A stretch of 64,000 nucleotides of DNA. Source: Citrobacter farmeri (GTDB taxonomy: Bacteria; Pseudomonadota; Gammaproteobacteria; Enterobacterales; Enterobacteriaceae). Below are positions 53,908 through 64,000 of this stretch, one piece after another. The DNA is taken from assembly GCF_019048065.1 (NCBI RefSeq), contig NZ_CP077291.1, positions 868,001 to 932,000 on the forward strand. Reading direction: 5' to 3'. The notes under the pieces were generated by a model. That model was given only the letters and a program-made list of their open reading frames with translations, did not search any database and was not told the origin of the DNA. The position numbers were made by a program, and so were the translations under genes. The stretch's first letter is position 1. Every line of letters starts with the position of its first letter.

Positions 53908-54744
53908 GTGGACGTAAGACAAAGTATTCACAGCGCGCACGCCAAAACACTGGATACCCAGGGGCTACGCAAGGAGTTTTTGGTTGAGAAAGTGTTCGTG
54001 GCTGACGAATACACGATGGTTTACAGCCACATTGACCGCATTATCGTCGGCGGCATTATGCCGGTGGCAAAAACGGTCTCCGTCGGCGGCGAAGTGGGTA
54101 AACAACTCGGTGTAACCTATTTCCTGGAACGTCGCGAACTGGGTGTGATCAACATCGGTGGCGCAGGCACCATCACCGTCGACGGTCAGTGCTATGAGAT
54201 CGGTCACCGCGATGCGCTGTATGTGGGTAAAGGGGCAAAAGAAGTGGTCTTCGCCAGCGTGGATAGCGCGACGCCAGCCAAGTTCTACTACAACTGCGCG
54301 CCAGCGCATACCACGTACCCAACCAAAAAAGTGACGCCTGCCGATGTTGCGCCTGTGACCTTAGGCGACAATCTCACCAGCAATCGTCGTACCATCAATA
54401 AATATTTCGTGCCGGATGTGCTGGAGACCTGCCAGCTGAGCATGGGGCTTACCGAATTGGCGCCGGGCAATCTGTGGAACACGATGCCGTGCCACACCCA
54501 TGAGCGCCGCATGGAAGTGTACTTTTATTTCAATATGGAAGAAGACACCTGCGTCTTCCATATGATGGGGCAGCCTCAGGAAACGCGTCATATTGTCATG
54601 CACAATGAACAGGCGGTTATTTCACCAAGCTGGTCGATTCACTCCGGCGTGGGCACCAAAGCCTATACCTTCATTTGGGGCATGGTCGGTGAAAACCAGG
54701 TCTTTGATGACATGGACCACGTAGCGGTGAAAGATCTGCGCTAG
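53908..54744 (+). CDS. kduI: KduI, 5-dehydro-4-deoxy-D-glucuronate isomerase
   Basis: A 278-residue cupin isomerase, the same length as in E. coli. It starts with GTG, with GGAGG 5 bases upstream. Metal-binding residues lie in [14 protein letters not shown]. It converts 4-deoxy-L-threo-5-hexosulose uronate (from pectin, alginate-like or glycosaminoglycan oligouronides) to 3-deoxy-D-glycero-2,5-hexodiulosonate. It is followed by kduD, the next step, after 55 bases. Confidence 0.97.
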   Translation: MDVRQSIHSAHAKTLDTQGLRKEFLVEKVFVADEYTMVYSHIDRIIVGGIMPVAKTVSVGGEVGKQLGVTYFLERRELGVINIGGAGTITVDGQCYEIGHRDALYVGKGAKEVVFASVDSATPAKFYYNCAPAHTTYPTKKVTPADVAPVTLGDNLTSNRRTINKYFVPDVLETCQLSMGLTELAPGNLWNTMPCHTHERRMEVYFYFNMEEDTCVFHMMGQPQETRHIVMHNEQAVISPSWSIHSGVGTKAYTFIWGMVGENQVFDDMDHVAVKDLR

Positions 54745-54799
54745 TCGCGGGCGCTCATAACGCCTGTCCGTGACAGGTATGAAAAACTAAGGATTTACA

Positions 54800-55561
54800 A
54801 TGATTTTGAATGCATTCTCTCTCGAAGGTAAAGTCGCTGTCGTGACCGGTTGTGATACCGGTCTGGGCCAGGGCATGGCGCTCGGTCTGGCGGAAGCCGG
54901 CTGCGATATCGTCGGGATTAACATCGTTGAGCCGACCGAAACCATCGAGCGTGTGACCGCACTGGGCCGTCGCTTTTTGAGCCTGACCGCTGACCTGCGT
55001 CAGATCGACGGGATCCCGGCACTGCTGGAGCGCGCGGTGGCTGAGTTCGGCCATATTGATATTCTGGTCAACAACGCAGGGCTGATCCGTCGTGAAGACG
55101 CGATCAATTTCAGCGAAAAAGACTGGGATGACGTGATGAACCTGAACATCAAGAGCGTATTCTTTATGTCTCAGGCGGCGGCAAAACACTTCATCGCACA
55201 GGGTAACGGCGGCAAAATCATCAATATCGCCTCGATGCTCTCGTTCCAGGGCGGTATCCGCGTCCCGTCTTACACGGCTTCCAAAAGCGGCGTAATGGGG
55301 GTGACCCGTCTGATGGCGAACGAATGGGCGAAGCACAATATCAACGTCAACGCGATCGCGCCGGGTTATATGGCAACCAACAATACCCAGCAGTTGCGTG
55401 CTGATGAGCAGCGTAGCGCTGAGATCCTCGATCGTATCCCGGCGGGTCGTTGGGGTCTGCCGAGCGATCTGATGGGGCCAGTGGTGTTCCTGGCATCCAG
55501 CGCCTCTGATTACATCAACGGCTACACTGTGGCGGTTGACGGTGGCTGGCTGGCGCGTTAA
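54800..55561 (+). CDS. kduD: KduD, 2-deoxy-D-gluconate 3-dehydrogenase
   Basis: A 253-residue short-chain dehydrogenase. NAD-binding TGCDTGLGQGMA (TGxxxGxG form), NNAG, catalytic Ser (ASMLSF region) and Tyr-x3-Lys (YTASKSG) are present. It reduces the KduI product to 2-keto-3-deoxygluconate. AAGGA precedes the ATG. A clear terminator follows. Confidence 0.97.
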   Translation: MILNAFSLEGKVAVVTGCDTGLGQGMALGLAEAGCDIVGINIVEPTETIERVTALGRRFLSLTADLRQIDGIPALLERAVAEFGHIDILVNNAGLIRREDAINFSEKDWDDVMNLNIKSVFFMSQAAAKHFIAQGNGGKIINIASMLSFQGGIRVPSYTASKSGVMGVTRLMANEWAKHNINVNAIAPGYMATNNTQQLRADEQRSAEILDRIPAGRWGLPSDLMGPVVFLASSASDYINGYTVAVDGGWLAR

Positions 55562-55581
55562 CACGTTCCCGTTTGCCGGGC

Positions 55582-55609
55582 AAACCCTGCCTTCGCGCAG
55601 GGTTTTTTA
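55582..55609 (+). terminator. Rho-independent terminator after kduD
   Basis: Stem AACCCTGC (55583-55590) with GCAGGGTT (55597-55604) and a following T-run. This is a textbook terminator for the kduID operon. Confidence 0.9.
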
Positions 55610-55618
55610 TTGATGAAA

Positions 55619-55945
55619 TCAGGCGTTGAGAAAATCCTCGCGAACCGGTGTAAAAGTATCCAGCAGGGTTCCCGGTTTCAGGCAGACACAGCCGTGCACA
55701 ATATTCGGCTGCTTATATAACGTATCCCCGGCGCGTACCACCTGCTTCTCGTCACCGATGGTAAATTCAAATTCACCGGATAACACGTAGGTCAATTGTT
55801 CATGAGGATGATGATGCAATGGGCCGATCGCCCCTTCTTCGAAATTAACCTCAACGGCCATCATGTTGCCATTATGCGCGAGGATGCGGCGGGTAACGCC
55901 ATTGCCCAGATCTTCAAGCGTCGTCTCGTGATGGAAAACAAACAT
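55619..55945 (-). CDS. kdgF: KdgF-like cupin (unsaturated uronate to linear ketone)
   Basis: A 108-residue single-domain cupin. The metal motif is GPLHHHPHEQLTYVLSGEFEF followed by the second motif with His in NIVHGCV (first motif cited by its HHHPHEQ core). KdgF proteins convert 4,5-unsaturated monouronates to the KduI substrate. Convergent with kduD and with a KdgR box upstream, it completes the local uronate route. The start at 55945 has AGGA at 6 bases. E. coli K-12 lacks this gene and has araE in this interval. Confidence 0.88.
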   Translation of the reverse strand: MFVFHHETTLEDLGNGVTRRILAHNGNMMAVEVNFEEGAIGPLHHHPHEQLTYVLSGEFEFTIGDEKQVVRAGDTLYKQPNIVHGCVCLKPGTLLDTFTPVREDFLNA

Positions 55946-55963
55946 ACGGGATCCTGTTAGTGT

Positions 55964-55983
55964 TTGAAACAATGTTTCATTAA
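55964..55983. promoter_or_regulatory. KdgR operator upstream of kdgF
   Basis: TTGAAACAATGTTTCATTAA, an almost perfect palindrome, matches the KdgR consensus. It lies 18 bases upstream of the kdgF start. Confidence 0.88.
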
Positions 55984-56086
55984 AGCTAACTCAGGCGCGT
56001 GACAAAGAAAACGGCAGAGCGAATGAACTGGAAAGTTGATCACAAGTTTGTTTCACTGCAGTAAATCACTAATGAAGGAGCAGGTA

Positions 56087-56779
56087 ATGAAGACGATCGG
56101 CTTGTTAGGCGGGATGAGTTGGGAATCGACGATCCCCTACTACCGGTTAATTAACGAAGGGATTAAACAGCAACTGGGTGGGCTTCATTCTGCGAGCCTG
56201 CTGTTACACAGCGTTGATTTCCATGAGATCGAAGCATGCCAGAGCCGCGGCGAGTGGGACAAAGCCGGGGACATTCTCGCGCAGGCCGCGATCGGCTTGC
56301 AGCAGGCGGGGGCGGAGGGGATCGTCTTATGTACCAACACGATGCACAAAGTGGCGGAGGCCATTGAATCGCGCTGTTCGTTGCCTTTTCTACATATTGC
56401 CGATGCGACCGGGCGTGTCATTTCCGCGCAGGGAATGCGCCGGGTGGCGCTGCTGGGAACACGTTACACCATGGAGCAGGATTTTTATCGCGGTCGCCTG
56501 GAACAGCAGTTTGCCATTGAAAGCCTGGTGCCAGAGGCGGATGTGCGGGCGAAGATCAATCAGATCATCTTTGATGAGCTTTGCCTCGGACGCTTTACCG
56601 ACGCTTCGCGTCAGTTCTATGTAGAGGTGATTGAAGACCTGGCGTCGCAAGGTGCAGAGGGCGTCATTTTTGGCTGCACGGAGATTGGCCTGCTGGTACC
56701 GGTAGAGTGCAGTCCGATCCCGGTGTTCGACACCACCGCGATCCATGCCGCAGACGCCGTGACGTTTATGCTGTCGTAA
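56087..56779 (+). CDS. ygeA: YgeA, broad-specificity amino acid racemase
   Basis: A 230-residue aspartate/glutamate racemase family member, equal in length to E. coli YgeA. Catalytic cysteines lie in VLCTNTMHK and IFGCTEIG. It racemises homoserine and several other amino acids without PLP. The start at 56087 has AGGAG at 6 bases. Its end overlaps the convergent lysR gene by 14 bases. Confidence 0.94.
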   Translation: MKTIGLLGGMSWESTIPYYRLINEGIKQQLGGLHSASLLLHSVDFHEIEACQSRGEWDKAGDILAQAAIGLQQAGAEGIVLCTNTMHKVAEAIESRCSLPFLHIADATGRVISAQGMRRVALLGTRYTMEQDFYRGRLEQQFAIESLVPEADVRAKINQIIFDELCLGRFTDASRQFYVEVIEDLASQGAEGVIFGCTEIGLLVPVECSPIPVFDTTAIHAADAVTFMLS

Positions 56780-57701
56780 CCGGCCCGAGGATCTGCTCCA
56801 GCGCCGTCACCAGGTGGTGATGGCGGGTCTGCAGATGATGGCTGAATGCCTCTACCAGCGCGGAAGCGGGGCGGTGGACAGGGCGGACCAGGCTGACGGT
56901 AAACGGCACGGAAATACTGAAACGACGCGCCACCACGCCGCTCGCCGCATAATCCAGCGCGGTGAACGGATTCACGATCGAAAGACCGGCTCCGGCGCGC
57001 ACCATCGCACACACGGATGCCGCGCTGTGGGTCTCCACCACCATCCGCCGTTTAACGTCGTGCTCATTAAACAGCGTGTCCAGCAGTTTCCGGTAACTGT
57101 CCGTACGCGACAGGCTGATGTAGTTCTCCCCCTGAAAATCCTGTGGCGTTAATACCGATTTTTCCGCCAGCGGATGACCCGGCGGCAGCACGCAGACTTC
57201 ATCAAGCGAGAAGAGCTCCGTACGTTCAGTTCCGGCTGGCGTATGCAACGTCTCCGTCAGCCCCAGATCGTGACGCTGAGCGGAAAGCCACTCTTCCAGC
57301 AGCGGTGACTCCTGCGGCACGATATTCAGGCTGACTTCCGGATAGCGGGCAAGAAACGGCTGAATCAATACAGGCAGCAGCGACTGCGAAAAAACCGGCA
57401 GACAGACAATAGACAACTCCCCCTGACGAAACTCCCGCAGGCTTTCCGCGGCGCTGACGATTCGATCCAGCCCGTACCAGGAACGCTGTACCTCTTCAAA
57501 AAGACGTAACCCCTGAACCGTCGGATGCAGGCGACCGCGCGTGCGTTCAAACAGCGTCAGCCCCAGCACTTTTTCAAAGCGAGCCAGTTCGCGACTGACG
57601 GTGGGCTGTGACGTATGCAGCAGCCGTGCGGCTTCGGTCAGGTTTCCGGCGGTCATGACCGCATGAAAAATTTCAATATGACGTAAGTTAACGGCAGCCA
57701 T
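56766..57701 (-). CDS. lysR: LysR, activator of lysA
   Basis: 311 residues, as in E. coli. HTH region [34 protein letters not shown]. It is divergent from lysA and activates it in response to diaminopimelate, with lysine opposing. The start at 57701 has GAGGTG at 5 bases. Confidence 0.97.
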   Translation of the reverse strand: MAAVNLRHIEIFHAVMTAGNLTEAARLLHTSQPTVSRELARFEKVLGLTLFERTRGRLHPTVQGLRLFEEVQRSWYGLDRIVSAAESLREFRQGELSIVCLPVFSQSLLPVLIQPFLARYPEVSLNIVPQESPLLEEWLSAQRHDLGLTETLHTPAGTERTELFSLDEVCVLPPGHPLAEKSVLTPQDFQGENYISLSRTDSYRKLLDTLFNEHDVKRRMVVETHSAASVCAMVRAGAGLSIVNPFTALDYAASGVVARRFSISVPFTVSLVRPVHRPASALVEAFSHHLQTRHHHLVTALEQILGPVTTA

Positions 57702-57818
57702 AGTCACCTCGTTTGACTCAACCCATATCATTTTTGCATAGAGTCTATATAAAACGATATTTTTTATTCTCTTCACGCTGTGGCGTAATGATAAAAAAAC
57801 ATCATGTCCGGAGCCGTT

Positions 57819-59081
57819 ATGCCTCATTCCTTGTATTGTACCGATACCGATCTCACCGCGGAAAACCTGCTCAGGTTACCGGCTGAATTTGGCTGTCCGG
57901 TCTGGGTTTACGACGCACAGATCGTTCGTCGCCAGATTGCGGCGTTACAACAGTTTGATGTGGTGCGCTTCGCACAGAAGGCCTGTTCCAATATTCATAT
58001 TCTGCGTTTAATGCGCGAGCAGGGCGTCAAAGTGGACTCCGTGTCATTAGGCGAAATCGAACGTGCGCTGGCGGCGGGATACGATCCGCAAACGCATCCG
58101 GATGACATTGTTTTTACCGCCGATGTGATTGACAGCGCCACCCTGGCACGCGTCAGCGAATTGCGCATACCGGTCAATGCCGGTTCTGTCGATATGCTGG
58201 ATCAGCTTGGACAAGTCTCGCCGGGGCATCGCGTCTGGTTGCGTGTAAATCCGGGTTTTGGTCACGGTCACAGCCAGAAAACCAATACCGGTGGCGAAAA
58301 CAGTAAACACGGCATCTGGCATACTGATTTGCCGCAGGCGCTGGCGGTGATGCAGCGGCATCAGTTGAAACTGGTCGGTATTCACATGCACATTGGTTCA
58401 GGCGTTGACTATGAACATCTGGAGCAGGTGTGTGGGGCGATGGTACGCCAGGTGGTGGATTTTGGTCAGGATCTGGAAGCGATCTCCGCCGGTGGTGGCC
58501 TGTCGATTCCTTATCATGATGACGAAGAGGCGGTGGACACCCGGCATTATTTTGGCCTGTGGAATGCCGCACGCGAACAGATCGCTCGCCACCTGGGACA
58601 TTATGTGAAGCTGGAAATTGAGCCAGGACGTTTTCTCGTCGCTCAGTCAGGCGTACTGGTCACCCAGGTACGCAGCGTGAAGCAGATGGGCAGTCGCCAT
58701 TTCGTGCTGGTGGATGCGGGATTTAATGACCTGATGCGTCCGGCGATGTACGGCAGTTATCACCATATTACCGCGCTGGCGGCGGATGGTCGCTCGCTGG
58801 AAAATGCGCCGCGGGTCGACACGGTTGTCGCAGGACCGCTGTGTGAATCTGGCGACGTCTTTACCCAACAGGAAGGCGGTAAAGTAGAAACCCGCGCGCT
58901 GCCAGCGGTGGTGCCGGGCGATTATCTGGTGCTGCATGATACCGGCGCGTACGGTGCGTCAATGTCGTCGAATTACAACAGCCGCCCGCTGTTGCCGGAA
59001 GTGTTATTTGACAATGGTCAGGCGCGACTGATTCGCCGCCGCCAGACCATTGAAGAACTGTTAGCGCTGGAGTTACTTTAA
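57819..59081 (+). CDS. lysA: LysA, diaminopimelate decarboxylase
   Basis: 420 residues, the E. coli length. The PLP Lys is in VRFAQKACSN; HMHIGSG, EPGRFLVAQ and the active-site Cys region GPLCESGDVF are present. It catalyses the last step of lysine synthesis. The start at 57819 (MPHS) has GGAG at 6 bases. Confidence 0.98.
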   Translation: MPHSLYCTDTDLTAENLLRLPAEFGCPVWVYDAQIVRRQIAALQQFDVVRFAQKACSNIHILRLMREQGVKVDSVSLGEIERALAAGYDPQTHPDDIVFTADVIDSATLARVSELRIPVNAGSVDMLDQLGQVSPGHRVWLRVNPGFGHGHSQKTNTGGENSKHGIWHTDLPQALAVMQRHQLKLVGIHMHIGSGVDYEHLEQVCGAMVRQVVDFGQDLEAISAGGGLSIPYHDDEEAVDTRHYFGLWNAAREQIARHLGHYVKLEIEPGRFLVAQSGVLVTQVRSVKQMGSRHFVLVDAGFNDLMRPAMYGSYHHITALAADGRSLENAPRVDTVVAGPLCESGDVFTQQEGGKVETRALPAVVPGDYLVLHDTGAYGASMSSNYNSRPLLPEVLFDNGQARLIRRRQTIEELLALELL

Positions 59082-59094
59082 GCTGAACCAGTTT

Positions 59095-59128
59095 GTAGGC
59101 CTGATAAGCGAAGCGCCATCAGGCATTG
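59095..59128. repeat. REP element after lysA
   Basis: GCCTGAT (59099-59105) and ATCAGGC (59118-59124) flank an AT/GC core between convergent genes, the classic enterobacterial REP form. Confidence 0.75.
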
Positions 59129-59144
59129 CGTCGCGCAGATAACG

Positions 59145-60164
59145 TTACGATTTATGTGTTAAATACGGCCCGGTGGTCACCGAGTCGCGCAACACCAGCG
59201 TGCCGGTAAAGGGCGGGATCGGTTCAACCTCTTCACCATTGACCATGCGGATCGCCTGGTCAATGGCGGTGGTGATCATCGTGTCGATGGGGAGATAAAC
59301 CGTCGACAGCCCTGGCTCAAGCCATTTCGCGCTCGGCGCATCGTCAAATCCAAACAGCGACACATCCTGCGGAATGTTAAGCCCGGCCTGATGCAGGGCT
59401 TTCGATGCGCCCAACGCCATATCATCATTACAGGCGAACAGCGCGGTGAACGTCACTCCTTCCTGTAGCAGTTCGTTACAGGCGTCATAGCCGCGCGTCA
59501 TGCTGGAATCGCCATATTTCACCTTCGCCGGATCCCAGGCGATGCCGTTTTTCTCCAGCGCTTTACGATAGCCCATCAGACGCGACTTCCCGGTCGGCGT
59601 GTGTCCCGGCACGGTAATACAGGCGATCTCGCGGTGTCCCTGGGAAATCAGGTAATCTACCGCCTGAAATGCCGCGTCTTCCTGTTCAAAAAAGATGGCG
59701 CGTTCACGGGCGAGGCTGACGTCGCGGTTGATGATAATCAACGGCATAGTGATCGAATCCGCCAGCGCCAGAATTGCTTTTTCGCTCATATAGCGGGTGT
59801 AGAGAATGATGGCGTCACACTGCCGGTCGGCCAGCATTTGCACCGCTTCCTGTTCGCGCTCTGGTGTATCGTGACCATCGGTGACAATCAACTGTTTGCC
59901 ATGAGATTCAGTCTGTCGCGAGGCCTGCTGTAGCAGGCGGCCAAAGTAGAAGCCATCAAAGGTCGACACGACCAGCCCAATGCTGTTGCTGGTCCGGTTT
60001 GCCAGCGAACGGGCCAGAAAGTTCGGACGATAATCCAGCGCCTGCATCGCTTTAAACACTTTCTGACGTGTACTCTCTTTAACCTGACCGGTGCCATTCA
60101 GCACGCGAGAAACGGTGGCTTTCGAGACACCGGCACGACGGGAAACATCCAGCATTGTTATCAT
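59145..60164 (-). CDS. LacI-family transcriptional regulator downstream of galR
   Basis: A 339-residue LacI/GalR protein, with N-terminal HTH (TMLDVSRRAGVSKATVSRVLNG) and sugar-binding domain. It is nearer to AscG-type than GalR-type regulators. The start at 60164 has AGGAA 6 bases upstream, located within and just after the galR stop (13-base gap), so the two are cotranscribed. E. coli K-12 lacks it at this position. No sugar operon adjoins it, so its target is elsewhere. Confidence 0.9.
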   Translation of the reverse strand: MITMLDVSRRAGVSKATVSRVLNGTGQVKESTRQKVFKAMQALDYRPNFLARSLANRTSNSIGLVVSTFDGFYFGRLLQQASRQTESHGKQLIVTDGHDTPEREQEAVQMLADRQCDAIILYTRYMSEKAILALADSITMPLIIINRDVSLARERAIFFEQEDAAFQAVDYLISQGHREIACITVPGHTPTGKSRLMGYRKALEKNGIAWDPAKVKYGDSSMTRGYDACNELLQEGVTFTALFACNDDMALGASKALHQAGLNIPQDVSLFGFDDAPSAKWLEPGLSTVYLPIDTMITTAIDQAIRMVNGEEVEPIPPFTGTLVLRDSVTTGPYLTHKS

Positions 60165-60177
60165 GACGCGTTCCTGA

Positions 60178-61206
60178 TTACTCGTTTGATGACGCATTGC
60201 CCGGATCCACTGGCGTTGTCACGGAATGGCGACGGACCAGCGTAGGGCTGAAGACATGGGTAACATCCGGCAGCGGGTGTTTTTTCGCCAGCGCGAGCGC
60301 CAGTTCTGCGGCCTGCGTCGCCATCGTCACGATGGGATAACGCACAGTGGTCAGTCGCGGGCGAACGTAACGCGAAACCAACACATCATCAAAGCCGATC
60401 AGCGAGATTTCCGCCGGGACTTCCACACCGTTATCATTTAGCACGCCCATTGCGCCTGCGGCCATGGAGTCGTTATAACAGGCTACCGCAGTGAAGTTTC
60501 TGCCCCTACCCAGCAGTTCGGTCATCGCCTGCTCACCGCCGCTCTCATCCGGCTCGCCAAACGTCACAAGGCGATCGTTGACCGGGAGATGGCTCTCTTC
60601 AAGCGCATCGTAATAGCCTTTGAGACGATCTTCCGCATCCGAAATGGAATGATTTGAGCAGAGATAGCCAATGCGGGTATGGCCCTGCTGGATCAGGTGA
60701 CGGGTCGCCAGCCAGGCACCGTAGCGGTCATCCAGCGCCACACAGCGTTGTTCGAAACCTGGCAGGATCCGGTTGATTAGCACCATGCCGGGAATTTGCT
60801 TCATGAGTGACGCCAGATCGGCATCCGGGATCATCTTGGCGTGCACGACGAGCGCGGCGCAGCGGTGACGAATGAGTTGCTCGATCGCCTGACGCTCTTT
60901 TTGTTCATTATGGTAGCCGTTGCCAATCAGTAAAAAATTTCCGGTGTTGTAGGAGACCTGCTCCACCGCTTTTACCATCGCGCCGAAAAAAGGGTCGGAA
61001 ACATCGCCAACCACCAGACCGATGGTCTCGGTGGATTGCTGCGCCAGGGCGCGCGCGTTGGCGTTGGGATGGTAGCTGAGCGACTCCATCGCACTGGTCA
61101 CCGCCAGGCGTGACGCCTCGCTGGCTTTGGGGGAATCGTTGATGACGCGGGAAACGGTGGCGACTGATACACCAGCCAGTCGGGCTACATCCTTTATGGT
61201 CGCCAT
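60178..61206 (-). CDS. galR: GalR, galactose regulon repressor
   Basis: A 342-residue LacI-family repressor, nearly identical to E. coli GalR (ATIKDVARLAGVSVATVSRV, GLVVGDVSDPFFGAMVKAVE). The start at 61206 is the normal one; the longer ORF is not used. It binds galE, galP and mgl operators, released by galactose. A site of the same type is seen upstream, suggesting autoregulation. Confidence 0.97.
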   Translation of the reverse strand: MATIKDVARLAGVSVATVSRVINDSPKASEASRLAVTSAMESLSYHPNANARALAQQSTETIGLVVGDVSDPFFGAMVKAVEQVSYNTGNFLLIGNGYHNEQKERQAIEQLIRHRCAALVVHAKMIPDADLASLMKQIPGMVLINRILPGFEQRCVALDDRYGAWLATRHLIQQGHTRIGYLCSNHSISDAEDRLKGYYDALEESHLPVNDRLVTFGEPDESGGEQAMTELLGRGRNFTAVACYNDSMAAGAMGVLNDNGVEVPAEISLIGFDDVLVSRYVRPRLTTVRYPIVTMATQAAELALALAKKHPLPDVTHVFSPTLVRRHSVTTPVDPGNASSNE

Positions 61207-61221
61207 GACAGTACCTATTGT

Positions 61222-61237
61222 GGGTAAACGCTTACAT
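61222..61237. promoter_or_regulatory. GalR-type operator upstream of galR
   Basis: GGGTAAACGCTTACAT resembles the gal operator consensus GTGNAANCGNTTNCAC, 15 bases before the galR start. Autorepression or cross-control by the second LacI protein is possible. Confidence 0.65.
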
Positions 61238-61422
61238 TCTGTCAGTGTTACGGAAAACGTCTGTTGGTTCAAGCAGATTGCCCGTTACGACGCGGCAAAT
61301 GTGAGCAACACCCTCGGAATTAAGACAAAAATCGAAAGATGCAAACCATTAGTTACACTTTGCGAAGGGCTGTTGCGATTGTTCGCTGGCGACGTTTCCT
61401 GGCGGCTTGATAAAGTTGAGAT

Positions 61423-61507
61423 CCCAGAGGTATTGATAGGTGAAGCCAACTTTCGGGTTGAGCACACGAATTACACCAGCCTGCGCCAGTTGCGCAGGTT
61501 TTTTTTT
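61423..61507 (+). ncRNA. omrB: OmrB small regulatory RNA
   Basis: An 85-base RNA starting CCCAGAGGTATTGATAGGTG, the shared Omr 5' seed, and ending in a terminator stem (CCTGCGC/GCGCAGG-like) with a T-run. In E. coli OmpR activates OmrB, which represses outer membrane and curli genes with Hfq. Place and order match E. coli. Confidence 0.93.
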
Positions 61508-61622
61508 GTGATTACGGCAATCTGTAACAGTAAGCGATAATTTACACAACTGGTTGCATTTCCCTTCATTCCTTTGCGTTTTCTCGCTGGCGAAGCGGCC
61601 ATGTACCGACCACAATCAAGAT

Positions 61623-64000
<2,378 letters not shown>

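Overview
The window looks like the chromosome of a member of the Enterobacteriaceae, most likely a Citrobacter in or near the C. rodentium/C. amalonaticus group. The right end is colinear with the E. coli block yqeG-yqeF-kduI-kduD-ygeA-lysR-lysA-galR-omrB-omrA-aas-lplT. A convergent LuxI/LuxR pair resembling CroI/CroR of C. rodentium sits beside a Klebsiella-style fim operon that ends in fimK. The species call is an inference. I saw no tRNA, rRNA, CRISPR array, insertion sequence or prophage.

Layout. 1-7.0 kb: the C-terminal end of a BvgS/EvgS-like hybrid kinase, a small LuxR-type regulator and a four-gene chaperone-usher operon. 7.0-11.3 kb: an anaerobic C4-dicarboxylate module (Dcu carrier, aspartase, divergent LysR regulator) and a small ABM-domain protein. 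11.8-13.2 kb: the LuxI/LuxR quorum-sensing pair. 13.3-23.5 kb: a complete type 1 fimbrial locus on the minus strand, fimB-fimE-[fimS switch]-fimA-I-C-D-F-G-H-K. The invertible promoter can be seen and is in the OFF orientation. 24.3-29.7 kb: a LOG-family hydrolase, an HD phosphohydrolase, an unknown protein, a LuxR-type pseudo-response regulator, a ToxR/ToxS-like pair and yjdI-yjdJ. 29.7-38.4 kb: the yahBCDEFGIJ cluster. 38.4-44.3 kb: a five-gene Stb-like chaperone-usher operon. 45.2-46.4 kb: rcnA/rcnR with two visible RcnR operators. 46.5-49.4 kb: a cysteine-rich LuxR regulator coupled to a small protein, and a second ToxR/ToxS-like pair. 49.4-64 kb: core genes plus a PACE efflux protein, a KdgF cupin and a LacI-family regulator.

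How the genes fit together. Three chaperone-usher systems lie within 44 kb and are interspersed with membrane or one-component regulators: a hybrid kinase, three atypical LuxR proteins, two ToxR/S-like pairs, a quorum-sensing pair and a FimK c-di-GMP phosphodiesterase. The region therefore reads as a surface-adhesion and regulation island. The metabolic cassettes are self-contained: aspartate to fumarate, a probable carbamoyl-transfer and carbamate-kinase route (yah), nickel/cobalt efflux, and hexuronate/pectin breakdown under KdgR.

Most notable observations: (1) a FimH whose tyrosine gate is altered (Ile52 to Met, Tyr137 to Lys); (2) two paralogous ToxR/S-like pairs with matching cysteine spacing; (3) the yah cluster as a possible uncharacterised carbamoyltransferase pathway fed by a Tat-exported amidohydrolase; (4) a nine-G tract inside an usher gene; (5) a LuxR regulator with a six-cysteine N-terminus coupled to an unknown small gene; (6) a pseudo-receiver regulator whose phospho-acceptor position is His.
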